From a virus: a stretch of 53,175 nt of DNA. Where the stretch lies: positions 1-53,175 of the IMG/VR virus record IMGVR_UViG_3300023103_000006. One strand, given 5' to 3'. The notes beneath the pieces are model-generated. The model saw nothing but the letters and a program-made list of their open reading frames with translations, did no database searches and was not told where the DNA came from. A program made the translations under genes and the position numbers. This document shows positions 1-8,922 of this stretch, one piece after another (the stretch's first letter is position 1; each line of letters starts with the position of its first letter).

Positions 1-149
1 GTTTACTAATGAAACCAACAAAAACACCGATTGGAAGGTATGGACAAAGACACGGAAAAGCAAGAGAGAAAAAAGGATTGTCCACTAACAAAGTCAATTT
101 GTCTTACACCGGGCAAATGTGGGATTCATGGGAAGAAGAAAAAGGAGCT
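1..149. repeat. Terminal direct repeat (left copy), contig overlap
   Basis: This stretch matches 53027-53175 over 149 positions. It is identical from position 24 onward and has four mismatches at positions 5, 13, 18 and 23. The reading frame of the neck gene continues through it, so the simplest reading is that the contig is circular or circularly permuted and the assembler left an overlap. The clustered mismatches at the extreme edge look like strain variation or low-coverage consensus rather than two functional repeats. Confidence 0.95.
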
Positions 150-314
150 AATCAAACAGGTGTAGGCTTTAACAATGAAGAAGCGAGATACAAGGCAGAG
201 GGAAACGAACAGATATATGATACGCCAATCTTTGTACCTTCCGAGCAATTGGGTGAACGGGATAGAATAAGACAATTCATAAAAGATAAAGCTAAAGAAG
301 TGTTTAAGATATGA
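3..314 (+). CDS. Neck / tail-completion protein, gp10-like (3' part; gene continues from 52867)
   Basis: This is the C-terminal part of a 157-residue protein whose first 103 codons lie at 52867-53175. The ATG at 9 is internal: it corresponds to 53035, codon 57 of the full gene. The visible part is basic and then acidic, with RYGQRHGKAREKKG followed by a Trp-containing segment (QMWDSWEEEKG). Short basic proteins in this position, just after the terminase and before the tail terminator, are usually HK97 gp10-like or virion morphogenesis proteins that close the neck. The call rests on position and general composition. The four mismatches against the other copy change residues here (MKPTKTP against MTPSNTP). 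Confidence 0.6.
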   Translation, partial: LLMKPTKTPIGRYGQRHGKAREKKGLSTNKVNLSYTGQMWDSWEEEKGANQTGVGFNNEEARYKAEGNEQIYDTPIFVPSEQLGERDRIRQFIKDKAKEVFKI

Positions 315-395
315 GAAAATATATTCGGAGATATTCTATACAAAAACTCAGAGAGTATTTAGCGTTTAAATCTTTGAAGAAAAGACTTTTAAAGT

Positions 396-926
396 ATGTA
401 CATTAAAGACCAAATAGCCCTGATAGATGCGCAGATAGCCAAACAGCTTCCTAAAGAATGCGGTATTACTGATAGGTGGGATGCTAAATATCACGGTCTT
501 TGTAGAGTACAGCTAACACAAAATAATCACGGTGATAAGCCTTTATATTTACTGCATGAAACGGGCGAAGGATTGCCAAAGGTTACGATTGATGACGCTT
601 ACGATTTACAAATAATGCACGTAACGGCAAGTACTTCACCTTTATCTAGCCAGCAGTATGGGAACTATACAGACACCACCTATGATTACAGAATGAAACT
701 TTTGTACATGGGTAAAAAACAAACCGTGTTTGAAAGATTATTAGAAGCAATAAGAAACACACCGGATGTTAAATTCATGGGAAGTATCTTAGACACAGAA
801 ACCGTAATGAGAAATGAAATTAAAATAAGCGTAGACCAGGGTAAAAACTACCCGCCTGAATATTGGGCATTTTGTATTTATTATGGAGTAACAAATATTG
901 AACCTATAATTGAAGATGAACTATGA
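396..926 (+). CDS. Putative tail terminator / tail completion protein
   Basis: The protein has 176 residues, mixed alpha/beta composition and no signal peptide or membrane segment. It lies directly after the gp10-like neck gene and before the tail chaperone and tape measure, the position normally held by the tail terminator in long-tailed phages. The middle (residues 70-120) contains an extended strand-rich stretch followed by a helix (TVFERLLEAIRNTP), compatible with the small alpha/beta fold of terminators, but I see no diagnostic motif. The stop codon overlaps a possible ATG (ATGA at 923). Alternatives are a head-tail joining or minor tail protein. Confidence 0.5.
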   Translation: MYIKDQIALIDAQIAKQLPKECGITDRWDAKYHGLCRVQLTQNNHGDKPLYLLHETGEGLPKVTIDDAYDLQIMHVTASTSPLSSQQYGNYTDTTYDYRMKLLYMGKKQTVFERLLEAIRNTPDVKFMGSILDTETVMRNEIKISVDQGKNYPPEYWAFCIYYGVTNIEPIIEDEL

Positions 927-1078
927 TAGTAGTATGACACAAAATAGCAGAATACTTGGAACAAAAATACAGAAGAAACCTAGACCCGTTTGAAAAGAGT
1001 CTACACAAGACTACTGCTCATTGGAAGAAGACGAAAAAGAAACATGTAGATATATGGTCAGATACTACTAAACCCTAA
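923..1078 (+). pseudogene. Possible small tail gene interrupted by an in-frame TGA
   Basis: An ATG at 923 overlaps the previous stop (ATGA), as in many coupled genes here, but reads M-I-V-V and then TGA at 935-937. The same frame continues open to the TAA at 1076-1078 as a plausible basic peptide (HKIAEYLEQKYRRN then PFEKSLHKTTAHWKKTKKKH). Translation could instead begin at the TTG at 956 (about 40 residues). Deleting one base near 937 would also join the frame to the ATG at 934. The options are a sequence error, a decayed gene, a TTG-started gene or no gene at all. The 155 bases here are otherwise unexplained. Confidence 0.35.
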
Positions 1079-1081
1079 TTT

Positions 1082-1798
1082 ATGAATAGCATTTTCAAAG
1101 AACTTTTAGAATCCGGAAGAATAGACAAAGACCCTGTATTTACTTTTACCAGCGATGGAAAAGAATATAAAGGTTATACTTTTTCAAGTGACGGATGGAA
1201 GATGAACGAAAGCCGTTTTGAGGAGTATAACGAAGTGATGAAAGCCTACGAGGTTTTTAAAGTTGATAGAGAGGATTACGAAATTACAAGCAATATAGTA
1301 AAGGAAAATATCAAGCGTACAATAATGAGTTACGCTTCAGATGCTCATTCTGGATTCACGCTTTTAAATCAGGCATTGAGACAAATGGACGAACTAGAGC
1401 AAAGGATGGAGTTTAGTATTCCTTTGCAAAAGAGTTTTGATGCAATGAGTTTCACGGTATTGGAAGAAGATGAGAATCCATTAGTTTACGATTTTCAATA
1501 TAACAAAGAAAAGGTAAAACGCTGGATGAAAGATTTACCCATTGAAAAAAAAAGACCTTATTTGCAAAGTATGTTACAGGTTTTGCCAGAAGTCTCAATG
1601 CTCTTGCAATCGGATTCCCTGAATTATATTCACAACCAGGTGCTTTTGAACGCATCAACATTACAGATTCTTCTGCACTCGAAAGAATCAAATGGACTAA
1701 GCAAAGAAACGAAGCAATACATAAAATCACGGGTGGAAACCTTACAACAAAACAGCAACTACTTAACGGAACTTTCGAGGAGTATCACTTCTACGTAA
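1082..1798 (+). CDS. Tail assembly chaperone, zero-frame product (gpG-like)
   Basis: The zero-frame ORF has 238 codons and sits immediately before the tape measure gene, the classic position of the tail assembly chaperone. The first about 157 codons are acidic and helical with ordinary codon use for this genome. After the run of nine A residues at 1545-1553 the zero frame shifts to unusual codons (many CTG, CTC and TCG), while the -1 frame opens and looks more protein-like. This is the arrangement of lambda gpG/gpGT-type genes, where a programmed -1 frameshift makes a minor extended product that loads the tape measure. Assignment is by position and frameshift layout, not by motif. A sequencing indel in the A run is the main alternative. 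Confidence 0.6.
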   Translation: MNSIFKELLESGRIDKDPVFTFTSDGKEYKGYTFSSDGWKMNESRFEEYNEVMKAYEVFKVDREDYEITSNIVKENIKRTIMSYASDAHSGFTLLNQALRQMDELEQRMEFSIPLQKSFDAMSFTVLEEDENPLVYDFQYNKEKVKRWMKDLPIEKKRPYLQSMLQVLPEVSMLLQSDSLNYIHNQVLLNASTLQILLHSKESNGLSKETKQYIKSRVETLQQNSNYLTELSRSITST

Positions 1799-1857
1799 GT
1801 GCATGGAAAGCAGAACAGGAAGCAAAGAATAAGAAACCACAGCAAATAGATGAATGA
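1546..1857 (+). CDS. -1 frameshift extension of tail assembly chaperone (gpGT-like)
   Basis: The -1 frame has a TGA at 1543-1545 and then stays open from 1546 to a TGA at 1855-1857, overlapping the tape measure ATG (1850) by eight bases. The slippery heptamer A-AAA-AAA lies at 1546-1552 in register with the zero frame (codons 1547 and 1550). Slippage would give a 258-residue product: 157 zero-frame codons plus 101 new ones. The extension has convincing protein character: LYSQPGAFERI near the middle, LERIKWTKQRNEAIHKI, and TFEEYHFYVSAWKAEQE near the end. The fact that the open -1 frame begins exactly at the slippery run fits programmed frameshifting, but would also fit a one-base homopolymer error joining one continuous gene. 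Confidence 0.6.
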   Translation, partial: KKKTLFAKYVTGFARSLNALAIGFPELYSQPGAFERINITDSSALERIKWTKQRNEAIHKITGGNLTTKQQLLNGTFEEYHFYVSAWKAEQEAKNKKPQQIDE

Positions 1858-4800
1858 AACTGAAATTTTTAATTTTATATTCAAGTTTTCGGAAGAGGGC
1901 GCAACAGCACTAACACAGGAGCTTGCAGAACTATACGTACAGAATGAAAAATTAAAAAATCAGGCATTAGAATATCAATCTACGCAAAGAAAACTCAACG
2001 CTGAAAGAAAGACAGCCGCAGAAGAATCAAAAGCCGCTGCGATAGCTGAAGTTAATTCACGCTTAGGCATTCAAAATGGGGTCAAGACCGAAATAGGATT
2101 AATTCAGAGACTTACTTCTGAAATTAAACTACTAAAATCTGCAAGGGAACAAGCCAATAACGTATCAGACGTAAATAAGTATACAGGCGCCATACAAGCA
2201 GCACAGAAAGAACTTAATGCACTTACTGGGGTAACGGATAAGTTTAGAGGTTCTAATGGGTTCTGGCAGGACTTAAAAGGACAGGTGATGGCTTATTGGG
2301 CGGCTGTACAGGTAGGGGATGTAGGAAAGACCTTAATAAATAATGAGGTCAGATTAGAAGCGCTAAGGCTTGCCCTTAGAAATGTATTATCCACACAAGA
2401 AGAATATACACAAAGCCTTACTTTCCTTGATAACTTATCTAATAAGTACGGGCAGGATATTACAATCTTAACCGGAACTTATAAGAATTTTATTGCAGCT
2501 TCTCAGTCTTCAGGATTGGAATTGAAAGAACGTAATCGTATCTATGAAGCTATTGTAAAAAGTGGTGCAGCTTTAAGTTTGAGCAATGAAGAAATTGAGG
2601 GGTCACTTCGTGCGGTGTCTCAAATGTTTTCCAAAGGGAATGTACAGGCAGAAGAGTTAAGGGGTCAATTAGGCGAAAGATTGCCGGGTGCATTTGGATT
2701 GGCCGCCAAAGCATTGGGAGTGACAGAATCTAAGTTGAATGATATGCTAAAAGCTGGGCAGGTTTTAGCAGTTGACCTATTGCCTAAATTAGCAACCGAA
2801 CTAGAAAAGGCGTTTGGAGATAAAGCGGCAAATAATGTTAACTTAGTAACAGGTGCTTACAATAGACTAACTAACTCTATTAAGGATTATTTCGGAGAAG
2901 CTAATCAGAACTATGGTATTACCGACAAGATAGCCAAAGGGTTTAATTTTCTTGCTGATAACCTAAAAGAAGTTGTAAGTATTGGGGCTTCGGTAATTTC
3001 TACTATTGTAGCTTATACTATTGCATCAAAAGCCGCAGCCGGAGCAAGTGCCGCATGGACTGTAATAGAAAAAGCAGGTTTAATAATAAAAGGAGAGGCT
3101 ATTTTACTAACAAAGCAACAATCAATTGCAAATGCTACATTAACAGATACGCAATTAACAGCAGCAGCAGCAGCGCAAACATTTAATAATACACTTCTTA
3201 AAAATCCTATTGGGTTAATAGTTTTAGCAATAGGCACAGCAATAACGGCTTATCAATTGTACAACGCTTCAGTGGAAGATGCAGCAGAAGAACAAAAAAA
3301 GCTAAACAAACAAATTACAGATGCAATTGCTCCATTAGAATTACAAAAAAGAGAATTTAATAGTCTAGCTAATGAAGTGCTTAAAGGAGTTGTGCCACTT
3401 CAAAAACAATACGATACTTTAGAAGCCCTAAAAAAACAATACCCTGAATTGCTGAAAGGCGTAACTAGTTTGACAGAAGCGGAAAGGATATTGAATGAGA
3501 ATAAAATTAAGGTAAACACCCAAGATGATTATAGGTTAGAAAAGTTAGAAGCATTAAAGGCGCAATATCCTGAGCAATTGAAAGGTATTAACAATTTAAA
3601 AGATGCAGAAGAAAAACTAGGCAAAGTAATTAGAGACGTAAACGCAGATTTCGCTGTAAGAGCTACTTTATTAGAGGCAGAAATTAAATACGACATTAAC
3701 AGAGAAAAGGCAACTAATTTGATTAAGCAACAAATTGATGCAGAAGGAAAATTAGTTAATATCCGTAAACAATTGTCTATTGAAACTAAAAATAGTCTTG
3801 AGGGTAGGGAGGAGTTTATATCATCATTAAGAGAAGAAGAAAAACAATATCAAGGCGTAATTAATGCAGCTAAGGCAGGTGTTGTAAATTTAATAGGAGT
3901 AAACCAAAGCATTACTAAAATTCAAGAAGATGCTAAAAAACGATTAAAATACAGCACAGATGAAGTAGTAAAAATTACCAAAGATGGAGAAGACAAAAAG
4001 ACTAAAATAAAAGCAGATTCAGCAGCTACACAAGCGTTAATAGCAGAAAAAACCCGTATTACTGAATTAGAAAAATCAGAAGTACAGGAACAAAAGCTAT
4101 TGGCTATTGATAAGGACATTGCAATACAAAGAATAAAAGATAGCAAAAAAGCTACACAGGAAAAGGCATCTGAGATTTACAAAATTGAGGAAAAATTTAA
4201 GCAGGATTTGAATAGACTTACTCAGAAGTATGATGATAAGGAGCAAGAGGATGAAATAAAAAATGGTACATTAGTTGCTAAAATTAGAGCAGACTTTAGG
4301 GTAATTAATGAAAAAGATGAAAAGAAAAGCCTAGATGCTCAGATAAAAGCTATTGAAGCAAAATATAAAAATGAAATAGATATAGTAAGTAAATCTTCTA
4401 AATCTTACTCAGATAAGAAAGCTGAAATTACTAAGTTAGTCATTGAAGAGGAAAAGGAACTATTGACTATAAGAAGACAAATTCAATTTTTAGTAGACCT
4501 TGATAAACTACACAAAGAACAGTCCAGAAATATTAAACAGATTACCAAAGATATTCTTGAAAAGTGGAATATACAGGACAAGGTAGATAAAGAAGAGATT
4601 GAGCATCAAAGGGAATTAATAAAGCTATACGACGAAAGGCAAAAAGTTTTTGGCGATATGGTAGCAAGTATAGTTCCTGAGATAAAAGGATTGATGGATT
4701 ATAACGATGCTGTAAATAATGCCGGAAGAGCTTTAACTAACTTTGCAGACCAAAAGATAAAACTTCACGATATTGAAAAGAAATCTGGCATTCAATCAGC

Positions 4801-6883
4801 TGAATTTCTTAAGCAATTAGAGATAACAAACAAAGCACAAGAGGAATCAGTAAAGGCAAATACTGAATCAATGGTTAGTCAGTATCAACTACTATACAAG
4901 GCGGTTGAATTTGTATTTAATGAAATTAAGCAAGCAGCATCAAAAGCATTTAGAGCAATTGGAAGTGCAGCCGCAGAATCAAATAAAATATATCAGGATT
5001 TTGTAAAACAACAAAGGAATGCAGAATTAGCAGCCTATAAAACTGACCTAAACTACCGATTAGGATTGATAGAAGGCAATTATGATGCGCAAATTGATTT
5101 GCTAAAAGAGTACTTAGCCAAAGCTGAAGGTGTAATAAAAAAAGTAAATCTATCTGAAGATATAGCAGCACAATTGCAAATATCGACAGAAAAGATAGTA
5201 GGATTTACTAATTATGTATCTAACGAGATAGAGCAGTTTAGTTTGAACCCCTTTACTATGGCTAAAAACGCCTTTAGGCAATTGGGCGTTGCAATAGCTG
5301 GGTGGAAAAAAGAAAATACAGATGCAGCAGAAAAAGCAATAATTGCATCAACAAATGCAATTGAAAATTTACAATGGCAAAGGGATGAGTCTTTAAAACT
5401 ACTCGATGATATAGCGGACACATACAAAGATAAGTATGACGGTATGCTTGATGCTGTGAAAAAGGGATTAAGTGAACAAGTAGACGCTATTAAAGAGGGA
5501 ATGGGCGCATCAATTGATGCAATAAGAAACAGTTTAGACAAGCAAATAGAAATTTTGTCTTCTTGGTACGATGGGCAAAAGGATATAATTACACAAAGGT
5601 ATGCAGATATACTTGATAATAATGTAAGATACACTGATATTGCATTTGAGGAGCAACTAGCTATTTGGAATGCAGCAAGAACTGACCAGGAGAATATATT
5701 AATAGGGCAAAGAGACACCGAAAAAGATATTCTAAAACAAAAATATAAAGAAGGAAAAATTTCTTTAGAAGAATATACGGCACAGGCTAAAGTAGTTGAT
5801 GAGAAATACTTTAGTGATATTTTAGCGTTAAGAACTAAATTTTATGATGATTTACAAGCAAAAACTACACAATATAATAGTGACGAACTTAATAAGTTAA
5901 AAGATAGTTTATCTGCAAACCTTATTACTCAAGAGGAATATGATGCAAAAGTCGGAACGCTTGAAGACTTAGCAAAGCAGCGAAGCGCAGACATAAAGTC
6001 TTTAGTAAGACAAGATAGAGATAAGGACTTATCATTGCTGAAAAGTGACTATTTGGATTTAAAAGAAATGGCTGAGCAGAAATCTGCTGATGCTATACTG
6101 AAAATACAAACAGATTCAGCTACCGCAATAAAAAAAGCAGAAAAAGATGCAGGGGATGAGATTATACGATTAACAACAGAAAGGAACAATAAACTTGCTG
6201 ATTTAGCACGGCAGAGACTGTTAACAGAATTGACATATAATTCTCAGATATTTGAACAACAAAGAGCATTGGCTAATGCACAAGCACTTGTAGCAATGGC
6301 ACAGGCAAAAGCAGAGGCATGGAAGAATCCATTCACGGCAAAGGCGGTAATAGGGCAGATACAACAGGCTTTTGCTGAAATATTTGCGGCTATTGGTTCG
6401 GCAGTGAACCCATTTGACGCTGAGATAGTAAAGTATGTACCAGTAACTCCAGACACAAACAACCCAGTAGAACCGCCTCCAGGTGGAGGAGAAATAGGAG
6501 ATGGCGGAGCTATAAAGATAGCTAAGGGGATAGACAGGCTTCCAAACACTAATGGGAAGGTTGGGGTAGATACGCAGCCAGCAATGTTGGATGTAGGCGA
6601 AAGAGTTATACCCACCTACCTAAACGATATGCTGAAAAGCAAACTAGGCGTAGATGTAACCAACAAGCAATTAGTGAACATGGCTTTAGGTCAATTCGAC
6701 TTTCAAGGAATTGCCAACACGGGAAAGAATGTTTCAAGCACAGACCCTAGATTAGTAAATGCGATAAATGGACTGTCAAAGGAAATGAAGAATCTTAAAC
6801 AGGTAAATGTAAACGTGAAAAACGGAGTGCCGACAATTGAGGAAAGGAGTTATAATAGGATGATAAAATACACTAAACCATGA
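1850..6883 (+). CDS. Tail tape measure protein
   Basis: This 1677-residue protein sets tail length and is carried inside the tail tube. Residues about 150-330 match the N-terminal domain common to tape measures (LRNVLSTQEEYTQSLTFLDN through QAEELRGQLGERLPGAFGLAA). Hydrophobic stretches follow around residues 375-405 and 450-470, suited to membrane insertion during DNA entry. Most of the rest is coiled-coil rich in Lys, Glu, Ala and Ile. Near the C terminus (about 1560-1600) a Gly/Pro linker leads to the segment GERVIPTYLNDML typical of the tail-tip end. At roughly 0.15 nm per residue the tail would be about 250 nm; that figure is inference. It overlaps the frameshifted chaperone upstream and the lipoprotein gene downstream. 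Confidence 0.95.
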   Translation: MNETEIFNFIFKFSEEGATALTQELAELYVQNEKLKNQALEYQSTQRKLNAERKTAAEESKAAAIAEVNSRLGIQNGVKTEIGLIQRLTSEIKLLKSAREQANNVSDVNKYTGAIQAAQKELNALTGVTDKFRGSNGFWQDLKGQVMAYWAAVQVGDVGKTLINNEVRLEALRLALRNVLSTQEEYTQSLTFLDNLSNKYGQDITILTGTYKNFIAASQSSGLELKERNRIYEAIVKSGAALSLSNEEIEGSLRAVSQMFSKGNVQAEELRGQLGERLPGAFGLAAKALGVTESKLNDMLKAGQVLAVDLLPKLATELEKAFGDKAANNVNLVTGAYNRLTNSIKDYFGEANQNYGITDKIAKGFNFLADNLKEVVSIGASVISTIVAYTIASKAAAGASAAWTVIEKAGLIIKGEAILLTKQQSIANATLTDTQLTAAAAAQTFNNTLLKNPIGLIVLAIGTAITAYQLYNASVEDAAEEQKKLNKQITDAIAPLELQKREFNSLANEVLKGVVPLQKQYDTLEALKKQYPELLKGVTSLTEAERILNENKIKVNTQDDYRLEKLEALKAQYPEQLKGINNLKDAEEKLGKVIRDVNADFAVRATLLEAEIKYDINREKATNLIKQQIDAEGKLVNIRKQLSIETKNSLEGREEFISSLREEEKQYQGVINAAKAGVVNLIGVNQSITKIQEDAKKRLKYSTDEVVKITKDGEDKKTKIKADSAATQALIAEKTRITELEKSEVQEQKLLAIDKDIAIQRIKDSKKATQEKASEIYKIEEKFKQDLNRLTQKYDDKEQEDEIKNGTLVAKIRADFRVINEKDEKKSLDAQIKAIEAKYKNEIDIVSKSSKSYSDKKAEITKLVIEEEKELLTIRRQIQFLVDLDKLHKEQSRNIKQITKDILEKWNIQDKVDKEEIEHQRELIKLYDERQKVFGDMVASIVPEIKGLMDYNDAVNNAGRALTNFADQKIKLHDIEKKSGIQSAEFLKQLEITNKAQEESVKANTESMVSQYQLLYKAVEFVFNEIKQAASKAFRAIGSAAAESNKIYQDFVKQQRNAELAAYKTDLNYRLGLIEGNYDAQIDLLKEYLAKAEGVIKKVNLSEDIAAQLQISTEKIVGFTNYVSNEIEQFSLNPFTMAKNAFRQLGVAIAGWKKENTDAAEKAIIASTNAIENLQWQRDESLKLLDDIADTYKDKYDGMLDAVKKGLSEQVDAIKEGMGASIDAIRNSLDKQIEILSSWYDGQKDIITQRYADILDNNVRYTDIAFEEQLAIWNAARTDQENILIGQRDTEKDILKQKYKEGKISLEEYTAQAKVVDEKYFSDILALRTKFYDDLQAKTTQYNSDELNKLKDSLSANLITQEEYDAKVGTLEDLAKQRSADIKSLVRQDRDKDLSLLKSDYLDLKEMAEQKSADAILKIQTDSATAIKKAEKDAGDEIIRLTTERNNKLADLARQRLLTELTYNSQIFEQQRALANAQALVAMAQAKAEAWKNPFTAKAVIGQIQQAFAEIFAAIGSAVNPFDAEIVKYVPVTPDTNNPVEPPPGGGEIGDGGAIKIAKGIDRLPNTNGKVGVDTQPAMLDVGERVIPTYLNDMLKSKLGVDVTNKQLVNMALGQFDFQGIANTGKNVSSTDPRLVNAINGLSKEMKNLKQVNVNVKNGVPTIEERSYNRMIKYTKP

Positions 6884-7095
6884 AGAGGATATTAATAATT
6901 ATTTTGTTGTTTATACCTATTTCCTGTAAAACACATGAAGTAAAGCCTATTGTTAGTAGGAGGGAACAGATTATGCAAAAGTTTAGAGATGCAGGTATAC
7001 ATATCGTATGCTCTCCTTGTCCATGGGATGAGCAAAGTGCGAGTCATGCGCCTACTAGAATTCGTTTCCCACATTACAAAACAGATTCCTTATAA
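6880..7095 (+). CDS. Small predicted lipoprotein
   Basis: The protein has 71 residues. A short basic start (MKR) is followed by a hydrophobic stretch (ILIIILLFIPIS) and a Cys at position 16, a lipobox-like signal for signal peptidase II. The mature part is hydrophilic with a Cys-Ser-Pro-Cys-Pro-Trp motif near residue 45. The ATG overlaps the tape measure stop by four bases (ATGA), so translation is probably coupled. A membrane lipoprotein is odd inside a virion operon. Superinfection-excluding lipoproteins that act on tape measures are known in other phages (for example Ltp of TP-J34), but any such role here is speculation. An alternative is a Rz1-like outer-membrane protein. Confidence 0.75.
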   Translation: MKRILIIILLFIPISCKTHEVKPIVSRREQIMQKFRDAGIHIVCSPCPWDEQSASHAPTRIRFPHYKTDSL

Positions 7096-7098
7096 TTA

Positions 7099-8922
7099 AT
7101 GTATACGTTCTACCTAGATAGCACCCAAGTAAATGAGCCGGAATCGTTCACCAATATCGTTTTTGAAAAGAAACGAGTGGATAGATATTTTGGGTTTGTT
7201 TATAAAAATGAGGGAAAAGTATTAGGTGCCGGGCAAATTAAATTTACAGAAGAAATAGCCGTGGCGATTTTAAAGGCGGCCAAAGAAAAATATGGATATG
7301 CCGCAGATGTGAGGTGCAAGGTGTTTTTTATGGGAAAATTAGCTTACGAGGGGATGGTGAATCTATGGAATAGCGAAGAATATCCGCAAAGTTTTGTAGT
7401 AACCTTTACAGATGCTTCGCCAACGGTGAAATTCTTAACGAACTCTTCAAAACGCTATCAGATTACGCCAAACGCATTTCAAGCATTAACTTCAATTGGA
7501 ATAGTAGGAAAAACTACCCACCAGATACTAAGTACTTTAACGACTTATAAAAAGAAAACAGTAAATCCGGTTAATTACTCACACCCGGTGCCTTTCCAAG
7601 CGACTGAAGGTAGCTCTAATTCTAATGTCAATCCGATTACTGATTTTAGTCAGGTTTTACCTCTTTATACGAATGATGCAGAAAAGAAAACTATCTCAAT
7701 CAAAGGAGTAATTAATTTCAATGTCAAGACAAGTAATTCAGGCAGTTTTAATCTGAAGCTAAATGATTTAATTGTACAGGAATTTATATCTGATTTAACA
7801 CCGACGGACGAAGTAGGGGTAATTGATAGAACTATTACCTTGCTACCTTATGAAACTATCAGTATAAGCATTGAATCAACAGTTAACAGTTCGGATACAC
7901 AGTTTATTTACGATTTAGAAAGTACAACACTTTCGATTAACGAAATAAAGGATAATTTACAGCCTACTGAGGTTCCGGTATTGTCGAGTTTCGACATAAT
8001 GGGCCAATTAGTTGAAAAGGCTTCTGAGGGTACATTAACATTAGAAAGTAAATTTCTGAAAGAATTTAAGGGAGACTGGACAAACGGACGTAATCTGCGA
8101 GGGGTAAGCGATGTAATTAATTGCTCGTTCAATGATATATTCGACGACCTTAACAAGATGAAGTGTTTATATGTAACCGTTAGTGAGAATAAAGTAAAGA
8201 TTGAAAAACGGGTTAATGTAGTAACAAACGGCGCAAAAAGTTATTTGGATAGAGATAGAATACTGAGCGAGGTTAAAGTGCCTAATCGCGAATATCTTTA
8301 CTCTTCGATAAAAGCTGGGTATAAAAACTGGCAGGGAGAATCAGCACTGTCTAATCAGGAAGTAAATGCAACCTTAGAATTTGAATCAAATCTGTTCGGA
8401 CGTGAAAATGTGTTAGATTTAGAATGTGATTGTATAGCTTCAGGTATCTTGATTGAAGAAATTAGACAAACACAATTCGGAAAAGTAAGCACTGACCAAC
8501 AGAAAAAGTACGATGATAAATTAGTAATCTTAATACCAAACGATGGAGCGGACAACTATATTAATGTAGGATTGAATCAGGACATTAGAAACTTATCTAT
8601 CCGACCTTATCAAATGATGTTGAATCATACCGAAGTGTATGGAGGTTATTTATACTGGCAATTCGTATCCGGATTAGGAAATTATTCGGCTTTAATAAAT
8701 AATGAGAAACAAAGTAAAAAAATCACTACTTTTGGAAATATAATAGGTTCGGCTTTCTGGGACTTAGAATATTTATGTGAGTTGGACGAATACACGAACA
8801 TAGGCGAAGTAATACAATGGACTGATACACTAGGAAAAGGACATGAAGGTATATTATATCAGGCTGAATGGTCAACAAGTAAATCAATGTTTTTACAAGT
8901 AATGGAGAATGAGACTATTTGA
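7099..8922 (+). CDS. Putative distal tail / baseplate protein
   Basis: This 607-residue protein follows the tape measure, where distal tail and tail-associated proteins are normally found. The N-terminal about 110 residues are strand-rich (for example YRYFGFVYKN-like and KVFFMGKLAYEGMVNLW) and resemble the ring-forming domain of distal tail or hub proteins in general character. A Ser/Thr/Asn-rich beta domain lies at about 170-270 and a mixed alpha/beta region with a long helix-strand pattern at 290-430. No catalytic motif is visible. The stop overlaps the next gene by 14 bases. The exact role (Dit, Tal or baseplate hub) cannot be fixed from sequence. Confidence 0.6.
   Translation: MYTFYLDSTQVNEPESFTNIVFEKKRVDRYFGFVYKNEGKVLGAGQIKFTEEIAVAILKAAKEKYGYAADVRCKVFFMGKLAYEGMVNLWNSEEYPQSFVVTFTDASPTVKFLTNSSKRYQITPNAFQALTSIGIVGKTTHQILSTLTTYKKKTVNPVNYSHPVPFQATEGSSNSNVNPITDFSQVLPLYTNDAEKKTISIKGVINFNVKTSNSGSFNLKLNDLIVQEFISDLTPTDEVGVIDRTITLLPYETISISIESTVNSSDTQFIYDLESTTLSINEIKDNLQPTEVPVLSSFDIMGQLVEKASEGTLTLESKFLKEFKGDWTNGRNLRGVSDVINCSFNDIFDDLNKMKCLYVTVSENKVKIEKRVNVVTNGAKSYLDRDRILSEVKVPNREYLYSSIKAGYKNWQGESALSNQEVNATLEFESNLFGRENVLDLECDCIASGILIEEIRQTQFGKVSTDQQKKYDDKLVILIPNDGADNYINVGLNQDIRNLSIRPYQMMLNHTEVYGGYLYWQFVSGLGNYSALINNEKQSKKITTFGNIIGSAFWDLEYLCELDEYTNIGEVIQWTDTLGKGHEGILYQAEWSTSKSMFLQVMENETI

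Noticed and set aside
5212-5718. Leftward open frame of 168 residues inside the tape measure gene
   Set aside because: It lies wholly antisense to a well-supported coding frame with coiled-coil composition and has no leader or neighbours; it is a shadow produced by Ser/Leu/Ile-rich complement codons.
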